Shown here one piece after another: positions 15,400 to 25,049 of a stretch of DNA of 64,000 bases. The position numbers and the translations under genes are program-made. The stretch spans positions 2,232,001 through 2,296,000 of the forward strand of contig NZ_CP070501.1 of the NCBI RefSeq assembly GCF_018308945.1, read 5' to 3'. The first letter of the stretch is position 1; each line of letters opens with the position of its first letter. A model generated the notes under the pieces. It was not told the origin of the DNA and did no database searches. It saw only the letters and a program-made list of their open reading frames with translations. The DNA comes from Agrococcus sp. Marseille-Q4369 (GTDB lineage: Bacteria; Actinomycetota; Actinomycetes; Actinomycetales; Microbacteriaceae).

Positions 15400-16344
15400 A
15401 TGGCGACGGCGCCGCAGTTCCAGATGCCCGACGAGGACCCGGCCCTGCCGGAGCGCGCCACCTCCCGCCGGGCGATGATCGCGGTCGCGCTCGTCGCCCT
15501 GCTCGTCGGCATCGCGGGCACGCTCGGCGTGCAGGCTCTGCTCGAGCGGAACGGCCCCCGCTCCGAGCAAGCGGCGCGCGAGGCGGTGCTCGACTACCTC
15601 GAGGCGATCGCGACGGGCGACGACGAGGCCGCCGACGAGGCGCTGCTCCCGTCCGCCGAGCGCGCCGCCGCCCTGCCGAGCACGATCGCTCGGGACGGTC
15701 GGCTCCGCTCGCCCCGCGTCGCCGCGGTCGAGCTCGGCGACGGCACCGCGAGCGTCGACGTCACGTACCTCATCGCCGAGCGCACGGTGCTGCGCGAGAT
15801 CGACGCCGTCTACGCCGACGGCGCGTGGCGCATGCAGCGCACCCTCGCTGAGCCGGTCGCGATCGCGACCGCCCTCTCGGTGCCGGTGCAGATCGACGGC
15901 ATCGGCGTCGTGCCCGCGACGCGCAGCCTGCTGCTGCTGCCCGGCAGCCACGCGATCGCGCCGATCGACGCCCCGCTCGTGGCGATGCCGGCCACGTCGT
16001 TCGAGACCGACGGCGACCCGCGCTCGCGCGTCGCGGTCGATCTGACGCCGACCCTCACCGATGCCGCGATCGACGCGCTCGAGGCCGCCGGTCGCGACTT
16101 CGTCGCCGAGTGCGTCGCAGCCCGCTCGTGCGCCCTGCCGCCCGCCTTCGACGCGTCCCAGCTGCCGCGCCCGATCGTCGTGCCCCGCACCGGGCAAGCC
16201 GGCGAGGTCGCCGTGCAGGTGCCGATCGCGTCGGGTGAGGTGGGCACGTCGCTCGAGGTCGTCGGCTTCATGGACCCGACGCTCAGCGCTTTCGAGAGCA
16301 TGCGCTGCGCGCTCGCCGGCGCCGAGCCGCGCAGCTGCGGCTGA
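15400..16344 (+). CDS. FEMP-motif membrane protein family, paralog A
   Basis: A 314-residue protein of an unrecognised family present five times in this window. It starts with a short cytosolic segment holding PQFQMPDEDP, a diverged form of the family motif MPEFEMP. One transmembrane helix follows (about residues 27-47), then an extracytoplasmic region beginning with AVLDYLEAIATGDDEAADEAL, like an NTF2/DUF4878-type fold. A Cys pair (ECVAARSCALP) and a C-terminal Cys pair (MRCALAGAEPRSC) are conserved among the paralogs. It is the most diverged member. CATCCT ends 7 bases before the ATG. Confidence 0.8.
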   Translation: MATAPQFQMPDEDPALPERATSRRAMIAVALVALLVGIAGTLGVQALLERNGPRSEQAAREAVLDYLEAIATGDDEAADEALLPSAERAAALPSTIARDGRLRSPRVAAVELGDGTASVDVTYLIAERTVLREIDAVYADGAWRMQRTLAEPVAIATALSVPVQIDGIGVVPATRSLLLLPGSHAIAPIDAPLVAMPATSFETDGDPRSRVAVDLTPTLTDAAIDALEAAGRDFVAECVAARSCALPPAFDASQLPRPIVVPRTGQAGEVAVQVPIASGEVGTSLEVVGFMDPTLSAFESMRCALAGAEPRSCG

Positions 16345-16415
16345 CGCGGCGGAGGAGTGCGGATGCCTCCGCGCGCCTGCCCGGGCGGGCGACGCAGCGC
16401 TCGTAGCATCGGGCG

Positions 16416-16802
16416 ATGCTCGAAGAACTCCTCGCAGAGGCCGACCAGCGCGCGCCCCGCACGCCGCGCGCCGTGCGCGACCGGCGGGCCGCCCGCCTCG
16501 GCGCCATGTCGCTGTGGCTCATGCTCGGCGCGCTCGTGCTGCAGGGCATCTCGCTCGTGCAGCAGCTGAGCTACCTCTTCGCACCGCGACCGGGCGAGCT
16601 GCCCGTGCTCGTCGTCGTGCTCGTGCTCGCCGTCGCGGCCGGCCTCGGCGCGGTCGTCGTGGGCTGCCTGGCTGCGAGGAGCGCGGATGGGCGACGCACC
16701 GGCGTCTTCGGCGCCGCCCTCGCGCTCGGCTTCCTCGTGCTCTTCGGCGCGGCGAGCTGGTTCGGCTGGGGCTTCCTCGGCGCGCTCTCCGCGCCCATCT
16801 GA
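16416..16802 (+). CDS. small membrane protein between paralogs A and B
   Basis: A 128-residue protein with a basic amphipathic N-terminus and three predicted transmembrane helices (about residues 30-55, 65-88 and 97-120). It has no FEMP motif and no recognisable family. TAGCAT ends 6 bases before its ATG, suggesting an independent leaderless transcript. Its place inside the paralog cluster may be incidental. Confidence 0.7.
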   Translation: MLEELLAEADQRAPRTPRAVRDRRAARLGAMSLWLMLGALVLQGISLVQQLSYLFAPRPGELPVLVVVLVLAVAAGLGAVVVGCLAARSADGRRTGVFGAALALGFLVLFGAASWFGWGFLGALSAPI

Positions 16803-16867
16803 CCCGCCTTCGTAACGATTCGCGCAGCGCGGGCGCGAACGGCGCATCCGACCGCCAGGATGGTCGC

Positions 16868-17944
16868 GTGTCGACGGAGATGCCCGAGTTCGAGATGCCC
16901 GACGTGGTGCCGCCGCCCCTCCCGGCGCCCGATCCAGGCACGCTCGCACCGGCCGCCGCGGCCCCGACCGCGGTCGGCGAGAGGGAGCTGACGGCGGAGC
17001 CCGCGCTCGAGGCCCCGCCGATCCCGCCTCGACCGCGCGTCGTCTGGCGGCACGTGCTCGCCGCGGCGCTCGTCGGGGTCATCGCGGGGGCCGCCGTGCC
17101 GGCCGCGCTGCAGGCCTTCGACCGGGCTGCAGCGGCGGCCGAGATCGATGGTGTGCGTTCCCTCGCCGCCGACTACCTCACCGCGATCGCCGAGGGGCGC
17201 GCCGATGATGCGACCGCCCTCGCCCCGTCGGCGGCCCGGACGCCGCTCGCGCCCGCGGCCGTCCTCGCAGCGGCTCGGCCGATCGAGCGGACCGAGGTGC
17301 GGCTCGTGCACCTGGAGGGCGACCGGGGCTCCGTGGAGGTGCGCTACCGCGTGGGCGGCTCCGACACCTTCGGCTCGCTCGACGTCGAGCGTCGCGACGG
17401 CCGCTGGCACCTCGCGACGACGCTCCTGGAGCCGGTGAGCGTCTACAGCTCCGACGATCGATCGACGCTCACGATCGCCGGCATGGCCGTCGAATCCGGC
17501 AGGGTGCTCCTCTACCCCGGCGTGTACGTGCCCGAGAGCGACGCAGGCCCCGTGCTCGTCTCTCGAGCCGAGAGCTTCGTCGTGGATGGCGACCCGCGCA
17601 CGCCCACCGAGACGTACCGCATGTCGGAGCTCGCGCCGGAGCTGTCGGAGCTCGCCGCGGCGCACGCCCTCGCGGCCGTCGCGGCGTGCCAGCGCGCCGA
17701 CGCGTGCGAGGTTCCCGCCGGCGAGACGCTGCGAACGACCGATCAGGTGCACGTCGTCTTCAGCGACCTCGAACGCGGCCGGCTCGACCTCAGCGTGCCC
17801 CTCTCGCCGGAGTCGCCGACGGGCACGTGGCTCGACCTGCAGGTGCGGCTGAGCGTCGACGCGGACGGCCGACCGCTCGATTGGCTCTGCGGACGACCGG
17901 GGCGGTTCGACGGCGACCTCTCGCCCTGCCCCGCGATCGACTGA
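16868..17944 (+). CDS. FEMP-motif membrane protein family, paralog B
   Basis: A 358-residue member of the five-gene family. Residues 4-10 read MPEFEMP, followed by about 50 residues of Pro/Ala-rich, probably disordered cytosolic linker. A transmembrane helix (WRHVLAAALVGVIAGAAVP) leads into the extracytoplasmic part, which starts AADYLTAIAEGRADDATAL. Then come the LLYPGVYVPE segment, a Cys pair (ACQRADACEVP) and the terminal WLCG...CPAID. CAGGAT ends 6 bases before the GTG. It is followed 5 bases later by paralog C, so the two form an operon. No function can be assigned. Confidence 0.82.
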   Translation: MSTEMPEFEMPDVVPPPLPAPDPGTLAPAAAAPTAVGERELTAEPALEAPPIPPRPRVVWRHVLAAALVGVIAGAAVPAALQAFDRAAAAAEIDGVRSLAADYLTAIAEGRADDATALAPSAARTPLAPAAVLAAARPIERTEVRLVHLEGDRGSVEVRYRVGGSDTFGSLDVERRDGRWHLATTLLEPVSVYSSDDRSTLTIAGMAVESGRVLLYPGVYVPESDAGPVLVSRAESFVVDGDPRTPTETYRMSELAPELSELAAAHALAAVAACQRADACEVPAGETLRTTDQVHVVFSDLERGRLDLSVPLSPESPTGTWLDLQVRLSVDADGRPLDWLCGRPGRFDGDLSPCPAID

Positions 17945-17949
17945 GCCGC

Positions 17950-19041
17950 ATGGATGGCGATGTGCACGATCGCGAGCCGGTCCACGGCATCCCGGAGTTC
18001 GAGATGCCGCCGGAGGTGTCGCGTCCCGAGCCCGTCGGCGCCGCGCGCGATGCGCCCCGCGTCGACGGGGCAGCGTCGGCCCCCGCGCTCGAGGAGCCCG
18101 CGCCGGCACTGATCGGGCGCCGTCGCGTCGGCTGGCGCCACGTGATCGCCGCCGGCGTCGTCGGCGCGCTCGTCGGCGCCGCGGTGCCCGCGACCCTGCA
18201 GACGCTCGACCGCGCCGCGGTCGCCGACGACGTCGAGCGGCTCCGCGCCGTCGCCGCCGACTACCTCGCGGCGGTGGCCGAGCGTCGCGCCGACGAGGCG
18301 ACGGCGCTCGTGCCGCTCATGCAGGGCACCGAGGCGGCCGCGATCGCGCCGGCGGAGCTGCTCGCCGCGGCGCGGCCGATCGAGCAGCCGGAGGTGCGGC
18401 TCGTGCACATCGACGGCGACGTCGGCACCGTCGAGGTGCGCTTCCGGGTCGGCGGCCGCGAGCACGCGCGGTCGCTCGACGCGGAGCGGATCGACGGGCG
18501 GTGGGCGCTGCTGACCTCGCTCGCCGAGCGCGCGACCGTGCAGCCGTTCGACAACGGCCTGCCGGTGTCGATCGCCGGGGTCTCGCTCACCGAGCGCCAG
18601 GTGCGGCTCTACCCGGGCACGTACGAGCTCGACCTCGTCGAGGGACCGGTCTTCGTCGTCGGCGGGGAGCGCCTCGCGATCGACGGCGACCCGCGCACGC
18701 CCACAGAGATCCACGTCGAGCGCCGGCTCGCCGAGCCGCTCGCCGAGCTCGCGGCCGACTTCGCGATCGCCGCGGCCGCCGAGTGCCAGGCAGAGGGGTC
18801 GTGCCCGATCGCCGACGGCGCGCTGCTCGGTACCCCCGAGAGCGCGTACGTGCGGTCGATCGATCCGGACGGCAGGATCCAGCTCGGCGTGCCGCTCGTC
18901 GCGACGGCGGGCACCACCTCCTCGTGGTTCGAGCTCTCGATGCGGCTGGCGGTCGACGACGAGGGCCGCCCGCTCGAGTGGGAGTGCGGGGTGCCGGGCG
19001 CCGCCGACGGTGCTCTGGCCCCGTGCCCGACCCTGGACTGA
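17950..19041 (+). CDS. FEMP-motif membrane protein family, paralog C
   Basis: A 363-residue paralog of B with the same plan. It has GIPEFEMPPE near residues 13-22, a disordered linker, the helix WRHVIAAGVVGALVGAAVP and the domain start AADYLAAVAERRADEATAL. It also has RLYPGTYELD, the Cys pair ECQAEGSCPIA and the C-terminus WECG...CPTLD. It is closest to B by eye along its whole length, suggesting a recent tandem duplication. The ATG is 5 bases after the stop of B, with no promoter of its own. Confidence 0.82.
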   Translation: MDGDVHDREPVHGIPEFEMPPEVSRPEPVGAARDAPRVDGAASAPALEEPAPALIGRRRVGWRHVIAAGVVGALVGAAVPATLQTLDRAAVADDVERLRAVAADYLAAVAERRADEATALVPLMQGTEAAAIAPAELLAAARPIEQPEVRLVHIDGDVGTVEVRFRVGGREHARSLDAERIDGRWALLTSLAERATVQPFDNGLPVSIAGVSLTERQVRLYPGTYELDLVEGPVFVVGGERLAIDGDPRTPTEIHVERRLAEPLAELAADFAIAAAAECQAEGSCPIADGALLGTPESAYVRSIDPDGRIQLGVPLVATAGTTSSWFELSMRLAVDDEGRPLEWECGVPGAADGALAPCPTLD

Positions 19042-19093
19042 GCCGCCGAACCCACCGCTTCCCGCGCGATCGCGACGGGTGCATCATGAGCGC

Positions 19094-19843
19094 ATGGCGG
19101 GCGAGATGCCGCAGTTCGAGATGCCGCCGCCGGTGGCTCCGAGGGTCGGCGCCGTGCCGCTCGCGACGCCCTCGCCACCCGCGCCCGAGGTGCGCGAGCG
19201 CGCGATCGAGCCGGATGCATCCGCACCCGTGCGCGCGAGCCGCGCGTTCCTGCTCAAGCACGTCGCGGCCGCGGCGCTCGTCGGCCTCGCGATCGGCGCC
19301 GGCGTGCCTGCGGCGCTCGAGGCCGCGGAGCGGACCGCTGCCGGCGCCGCGGTCGAGAGCCTCCGCGCGACCGCGCTCGACTACGTCGACGCGATCGCCG
19401 AGGGCGACTCGCGCCGGGCGAGCCAGATGGTGCCCATCCGCGGCCTCGCCTACGCCGCGCCCCCGGAGGTGCTGCGCTCGGCCCGCCCGATCGAAGTGCC
19501 CGAGGTCGAGGTCGTGCACATCGAGGGCGACCGAGGCACCGCGGAGGTGCACTATCGCGTGCGGGGCGTCGACGTCTTCCGCACGCTGCAGGCCGAGCGA
19601 GTCGACGGCGCGTGGGAGCTGCGAACCTCGCGCATCCGCTTCGACGATCGCGTGCACGTCGCGGGCGTCGACCCCGTCGCGCGCACCGTCGACCTGTCGG
19701 TCGGCTTCATGGCGCTCGACGAGCCAGGCCGCGAGGCGTTCGACGTGCAGGTGCGCATCACGCTCGACGAGCACGACCGGCCCGAGCGCTGGGAGTGCGG
19801 TGAGCCGGGCTGGTTCGGCACCGCGCTCGAGGCGTGCGGCTGA
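19094..19843 (+). CDS. FEMP-motif membrane protein family, paralog D (short form)
   Basis: A 249-residue short paralog. The N-terminus is MAGEMPQFEMP, followed by a linker, one helix (KHVAAAALVGLAIGAGVP) and the domain start ALDYVDAIAEGDSRRASQM. After WELRTSRI the roughly 90 residues that hold LLYPG and the first Cys pair in B and C are absent. The sequence resumes at the equivalent of the last strands and ends WECG...EACG. The frame is intact and GC3 is normal, so this is a clean internal loss rather than a pseudogene. CATCAT ends 6 bases before the ATG. Confidence 0.82.
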   Translation: MAGEMPQFEMPPPVAPRVGAVPLATPSPPAPEVRERAIEPDASAPVRASRAFLLKHVAAAALVGLAIGAGVPAALEAAERTAAGAAVESLRATALDYVDAIAEGDSRRASQMVPIRGLAYAAPPEVLRSARPIEVPEVEVVHIEGDRGTAEVHYRVRGVDVFRTLQAERVDGAWELRTSRIRFDDRVHVAGVDPVARTVDLSVGFMALDEPGREAFDVQVRITLDEHDRPERWECGEPGWFGTALEACG

Positions 19844-19875
19844 CCCGCGCAGGCGGCGCTGGGTAGGCTGGCCGA

Positions 19876-20775
<900 letters not shown>

Positions 20776-20814
20776 GCTGAGAACGAACGGACGACCGAGC
20801 ACGAGAGGAGAGCG

Positions 20815-21813
20815 ATGACGATCGTCGTGGAGACCAGCGGGTCGAGCGGCAGGCCGAAGCGCGTCATCATCTCCGATGAGGCCGTGCGGGCGTCGACCGA
20901 GGCCGCGATCGAGCGGCTCGGCGGGGCGGGCCAGTGGGTGCTCGCGCTGCCGGAGCAGTACATCGCGGGCAAGAACGTCATCTGGCGCAACGCCGTCTCG
21001 GGCGCGCCGCTCGTGCGCACCGAGGGCGCCTTCACCGCGGAGGCGTTCGTCGAGGCGGTGCAGAGCCTCGAGCACGAGCGGAAGTACACGTCGCTCGTGC
21101 CGACGCAGCTCGCGCGGCTCGTCGACGCGGCCGCCCTCGACCGCTCGTTCATCGGGCCGATCGCGCGGCTCGACCGCATCCTGCTCGGTGGGCAGCGCGC
21201 GCCGTTCGGGCTCATCGAGCGCGCCGCGCGGCTCGGTTGGCGCGTCACCCGCACCTACGGCGCGACCGAGACGGTCGGCGGATGCGTGTGGGACGGCCGG
21301 CCGCTGCGCGACGTGAAGCTGCGCCTCACCGACCAGATCGAGATCGCCGGCCGGCAGCTCGCCGACGGCTACGACGACCCTGCGCTCACCGAGCAGCGCT
21401 TCGTCGTCGACGGCTCAGGCACCCGCTGGTACAAGACGGGCGACGCCGGCAGCCTCATCAGCGGGCTGCTGCAGGTCTCGGGCCGCATCGACGACGTCAT
21501 CAACTCCGGCGGCATCAAGGTGTCGCTCGCGGCGGTCGAGCACGTCGTGCAGACCTTCGCGCCCGACGCGGTCGTCGTCGCGGCGCCGCACCCCGAGTGG
21601 GGCGAGGTGCCGGCGGTCGTGACGACGCTCAAGCCGTCGCTCGCCGAGATCCGCGCGGCGGTCGGCAACGCGCTCGGCAAGCCCGCGCGCCCCAACCACC
21701 TCGTGACGGTGTCGGTGATGCCGACCACGGCATCCGGCAAGCCCGACCGCAAGCGCCTCACGCGGCTCGTCGCGAGCCGCACGCAGGAGCGGCGCCGGGG
21801 GCTGTTCGGCTGA
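20815..21813 (+). CDS. menE: o-succinylbenzoate--CoA ligase, N-terminally short
   Basis: A 332-residue acyl-adenylate enzyme that activates o-succinylbenzoate with ATP and CoA. The protein starts practically at the ATP-binding P-loop (VVETSGSSGRPKRV, residues 4-17). YGATETVGG, YKTGDAG and the C-terminal TASGKPDRKRL with the catalytic Lys are intact. Bacillus or E. coli MenE has well over 100 further N-terminal residues, and many actinobacterial versions have tens. GAGGAGA before the ATG makes this start solid. It lies between menB and menA on the same strand. Confidence 0.93.
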   Translation: MTIVVETSGSSGRPKRVIISDEAVRASTEAAIERLGGAGQWVLALPEQYIAGKNVIWRNAVSGAPLVRTEGAFTAEAFVEAVQSLEHERKYTSLVPTQLARLVDAAALDRSFIGPIARLDRILLGGQRAPFGLIERAARLGWRVTRTYGATETVGGCVWDGRPLRDVKLRLTDQIEIAGRQLADGYDDPALTEQRFVVDGSGTRWYKTGDAGSLISGLLQVSGRIDDVINSGGIKVSLAAVEHVVQTFAPDAVVVAAPHPEWGEVPAVVTTLKPSLAEIRAAVGNALGKPARPNHLVTVSVMPTTASGKPDRKRLTRLVASRTQERRRGLFG

Positions 21814-21825
21814 GGCGCGCGCCTT

Positions 21826-22075
21826 CGCGGACCCGATCTCGCTGCGGGGGCCCGAGATCTCGAGTCCGTGCGTCGAGATGGGGTCCGCGGAGCGGGTCGC
21901 CGAGCCGACCGAACCCGCGCTCGCCGACTCGACCGCTTCTCGCCGAGCCGACCCGTTCTCAGCGGGACGCTCCGCCGAGCCGACCCGTTCGCGCCCAGTG
22001 GACCCGCTGCAAGGGCTCCGGTCGGCTGGAACGGGTCGAGTCGGTGGGCGGCGGCCCGGTCGAGCGGTGCGCGCG
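21826..22075. repeat. menE-menA intergenic region with a long palindrome and repeated CCGAGCCGACC elements
   Basis: The 281-base gap between menE and menA holds no gene. 21826-21841 and 21874-21889 are 16-base inverted arms (CGCGGACCCGATCTCG, one mismatch) flanking CCGAGATCTCGAG; this may terminate menE transcripts. From 21897 to 21985 the element CGCCGAGCCGACC or close variants occurs four times at irregular spacing (starts near 21898, 21922, 21941 and 21973). Further on, CGGTCGGCTGGAACGGGTCG is the inverted sense. TACCAT followed by GGAGG precedes menA. Confidence 0.6.
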
Positions 22076-22094
22076 GCGACTACCATCGGAGGCG

Positions 22095-23051
22095 ATGGCC
22101 AACCCCCGCTCCGGCAACCCCGCCAATCGCGCGCAGCACGCCGGCACCGCTCCTTCGCCCGCGACCGCGCGCGACTGGATCGCCGCATCCCGCCCCCGCA
22201 CGCTCGGCATGGCGGTCGCCCCCGTCGCGCTCGGCACCGCGGCCGCGTTCAACGCCGAGGGCTACCACCTCGGCATCGCGATCGCGTGCCTGCTGCTCGC
22301 GATCTGCATGCAGATCGGCGTGAACTTCGCGAACGACTACTCCGACGGCGTGAAGGGCACCGACGCCGTGCGGGTCGGCCCGGGCCGACTCGTCGGCGCC
22401 GGCAAGGCCGCGCCCGAGGCGGTGCGGAACGTCGCGATCGGCTTCCTCGCCGCGGGCGCGCTCGCCGGCATCGCCGTCGTGGTGCTCAGCGGCCGGTGGT
22501 GGCTGCTCGCGGTCGGCGCCGTCTGCATCGTCGCCGCGTGGGGCTACACGGGCGGCAAGCGGCCCTACGGCTACTACGCGCTCGGCGAGCTCATGGCCTT
22601 CCTCTTCTTCGGCCCGGTCGCGGTGTGCGGCACCGTCTACGCGATGCTCGGCCGCGTCACCGACGACTCGATCGCGCTCGGCATCGCGATCGGCGCGATC
22701 TCGGCCGCGCTCATGCTGTGCAACAACCTGCGCGACATCGACACCGACCGCGCCGCCGGCAAGCGCACGCTCGCGACGCTGCTCGGCCGCGGCCCGTCGA
22801 AGGCGCTCTACGTGCTGCTCATGCTCGTGCCGTTCGGCATCCTGTGGGTGTTCTCGTACGCGCTCGCCTACGGCTTCGTCGTCTTCGCGGTGCTGCTGCT
22901 CGCGGGTCCCGCCATGGTCATCGTCATCACCGCGCGCACGCCGCGCGACCTCATCACCGCGCTCGGCCTCACGGGCGTGACCGCGCTGCTCTACGGCGTC
23001 GGCCTCGCGGTCGCGATCTGGGGCGGCCCGGCCGGCTTCGTCGGCGCCTGA
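22095..23051 (+). CDS. menA: 1,4-dihydroxy-2-naphthoate polyprenyltransferase
   Basis: A 318-residue UbiA-superfamily membrane enzyme that prenylates DHNA with loss of CO2 to give demethylmenaquinone. The two Asp-rich Mg-pyrophosphate motifs are visible: NFANDYSDGVKGTD (about residues 77-90) and NNLRDIDTDRAAGKRTLA (about 213-230). About eight transmembrane helices surround them. The ATG follows GGAGG at short spacing. The long upstream gap holds the repeats described separately. Confidence 0.96.
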   Translation: MANPRSGNPANRAQHAGTAPSPATARDWIAASRPRTLGMAVAPVALGTAAAFNAEGYHLGIAIACLLLAICMQIGVNFANDYSDGVKGTDAVRVGPGRLVGAGKAAPEAVRNVAIGFLAAGALAGIAVVVLSGRWWLLAVGAVCIVAAWGYTGGKRPYGYYALGELMAFLFFGPVAVCGTVYAMLGRVTDDSIALGIAIGAISAALMLCNNLRDIDTDRAAGKRTLATLLGRGPSKALYVLLMLVPFGILWVFSYALAYGFVVFAVLLLAGPAMVIVITARTPRDLITALGLTGVTALLYGVGLAVAIWGGPAGFVGA

Positions 23052-23095
23052 CGCGCCTGCCGCCGGCATCGCCGTCGGTGGGTGATGATGGATGC

Positions 23096-24139
23096 GTGCC
23101 GTCACCGATGCCGGAGTTCGAGATGCCGTCCGCGCGCCCGACGGTCGAGGCCGAGGTCGACGACGAGCCGCACTCCGAGCACGCCGGTCTCGACGCGGCG
23201 CCGCGTGACGACGACCGGTCGGTCGAGGGCGCGCGGCGCCGCCGGCTCGTGGTCGGCGCCGTGCTCGCGGCAGCGCTCGCGGTCGTGGCGCTCGCGGTCG
23301 GCATCGCACAGGCGGTGCAGCGCCACGCGCACAGCTTGGCGAACGAGGCCGTCACGGCGGCGGCCGCCGACTACCTGACGGCGATCGCCGAGGGGCGCGG
23401 TGACGACGCGAGCGCGCTCGTGCCGGTCGAGGGAGATGCGCCGCTGCTGACCGACGCGGCACTTGCCGACGCCGAGCGGATCGACCGCTTCGGCGTCGGG
23501 GCCGTCGAGCTCGATGGCGACGCCGCGACCGTCGAGGTCTCCTACCGTGCGGGCCAGCGCTCCGCCGAACGCCGCCTGCAGGCAGTGCGCGAGGGCGACG
23601 GGTGGCGCATCGTGACGAGCCTCGCCGAGCCTGTGCGCCTCGATGCGATGCAGTCCGTCGCGCTGCCGGCCTACCTCGGCGTCGACCTCGGCGGTGACAG
23701 CCCGACGCTGCTCTACCCCGGCGTCTACGCCGCCGACCCTGTCGAGCACGCACTCGTCGACTTCGGGCCGCTCGCGCTCGTCGTCGACGGCGATCCGAGC
23801 ACGTCGGTCGTCTCGGAGCCGCGCGTCTGGCGAGTCGACGAGGAGGTCGTCGAGGCCGCGCGCGAGCGGGCGCTCGCGCATGCGCTCGCCTGCGGTGCCG
23901 TCCAGGCGTGCCCGCGCGGCGGCGCGGGAGCGACGCTCGGCGACTTCACGAGCATGGCGCCCGTCGCAGGCGGCATCGTCGAGCTCGACGTGCCGGTGAG
24001 TGTGCCGGGCGCCGCGGGCGACGTGCGCGTCGCGGTCCGTGCGCGCGCCGACGGGGCGGGCGGCATCGACTGGGAGTGCAGCGGTCCGGCCGTGCTCGAT
24101 CCCGCGGGCGAGGAGCACGCGTGGGAGGCCTGCCGCTGA
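23096..24139 (+). CDS. FEMP-motif membrane protein family, paralog E
   Basis: A 347-residue paralog lying 3.2 kb away from the A-D group, after menA. It begins PSPMPEFEMPSARP, followed by an acidic linker and a basic stop-transfer flank (ARRRRL). A transmembrane helix comes next (about residues 47-68), then AAADYLTAIAEGRGDDASAL, LLYPGVYAAD, the Cys pair ACGAVQACPRG, and WECSGP...WEAC at the end. GATGAT ends 6 bases before the GTG. The FEMP motif and domain order are kept although the linker is unrelated in sequence. Confidence 0.82.
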   Translation: MPSPMPEFEMPSARPTVEAEVDDEPHSEHAGLDAAPRDDDRSVEGARRRRLVVGAVLAAALAVVALAVGIAQAVQRHAHSLANEAVTAAAADYLTAIAEGRGDDASALVPVEGDAPLLTDAALADAERIDRFGVGAVELDGDAATVEVSYRAGQRSAERRLQAVREGDGWRIVTSLAEPVRLDAMQSVALPAYLGVDLGGDSPTLLYPGVYAADPVEHALVDFGPLALVVDGDPSTSVVSEPRVWRVDEEVVEAARERALAHALACGAVQACPRGGAGATLGDFTSMAPVAGGIVELDVPVSVPGAAGDVRVAVRARADGAGGIDWECSGPAVLDPAGEEHAWEACR

Positions 24140-24158
24140 TCGCGCGGGCGTCAGCGCG

Positions 24159-24581
24159 TCAGGGGCGCGGCTCGGATGCGTCGTGCCCGTCGGCCGCGTC
24201 GGTCTGGCGGGCGGGCGGCGCCTCGGGCGCCGCGTCGGCGAGGTCCGCTCGAGCGGCGTTCGCGTCGACCGCGCCCGCGTCCGCGTCGCGCGCGACGCCC
24301 GCCGTCGGGGCAGCGCCCCCAGCGCCCGCGTCGAGCACCTCGTCCTCGATGTCGGCGTCGTCGGGACCGGCGCCCTCGCGCTTGCGCCCCTGACGCATCC
24401 GCTGGAGGTCACGGGCCGCCTCGTCGCGCAGCTTGCCGAAGAACACGATCGACGCGGCGAACGCGAACGCGAGCGCGACGAGCAGCGAGATCGGCCACGG
24501 CACGTCGGCGATCATCAGCAGCGCGAACGGCACGAGGAACAGCGCAGCGCGCACGACGAGGTAGCGCATCGAGGGGCCCAT
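24159..24581 (-). CDS. DUF4229-like membrane protein
   Basis: A 140-residue protein with two adjacent helices near the N-terminus (about residues 8-48, LVVRAALFLVPFALLMIADV and SLLVALAFAFAASIVFFG). A charged segment LRDEAARDLQRMRQGRKREG follows, then a long Ala/Asp-rich disordered tail. This arrangement matches DUF4229 proteins found beside men genes in Microbacteriaceae; function unknown. TAGACT lies 7 bases before the ATG. It diverges from the PLDNc-menD frame. Confidence 0.75.
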   Translation of the reverse strand: MGPSMRYLVVRAALFLVPFALLMIADVPWPISLLVALAFAFAASIVFFGKLRDEAARDLQRMRQGRKREGAGPDDADIEDEVLDAGAGGAAPTAGVARDADAGAVDANAARADLADAAPEAPPARQTDAADGHDASEPRP

Positions 24582-24632
24582 GCGCTCAAGTCTAAGAGCC
24601 GCGCCATAGGGAAGAGGCCTAGGGTGGGTGAC

Positions 24633-25049
24633 ATGAGATGGCTCATCCTCGGCGGGATACTCGCCCTCGTGGTGACGGTCTACGCGCTCGTCGACCTCAC
24701 CGTGACGGACGACCGCCGCATCCGCCGTCTCAACCGCGTGCTGTGGGTCGTGCTCATCGTCGTCGTGCCCGTCTTCGGCCCGATCGCCTGGCTCGCGTGG
24801 GGCAAGGGCCCCCGCTCGGCGGCGCGCCCGATGGCACCCGACGACGACCCGTCGTTCTCGCGCTCGACGCTCGTCTCCGACGAGGAGGCCGATCGCCGCA
24901 TCGCCGAGCTCGAGGCGCAGCTCGCCGCGCTCGACGACGAGGACCCGCGCACCCCGCCCGCACCGAGCCCCGCCCCGACCGACCGGTCGTGGGCCCCGAC
25001 GCCGGGAACGACCCCGACGACTCCGACGGGTCTGGCCGTCGCTCGCCCG
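24633..25049 (+). other. PLDNc-like N-terminal module of the menD frame
   Basis: This stretch encodes two transmembrane helices and a cytosolic acidic helix (ADRRIAELEAQLAALDDED), as in stand-alone PLDNc-domain proteins. In another frame the last 100 bases read as an acidic tail (GPDAGNDPDDSDGSGRRS...) ending at TGA 25073-25075, the type of C-terminus expected of the separate protein. A one-base indel in the C-rich run near 24965-24980 would restore two overlapping genes. Confidence 0.6.
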
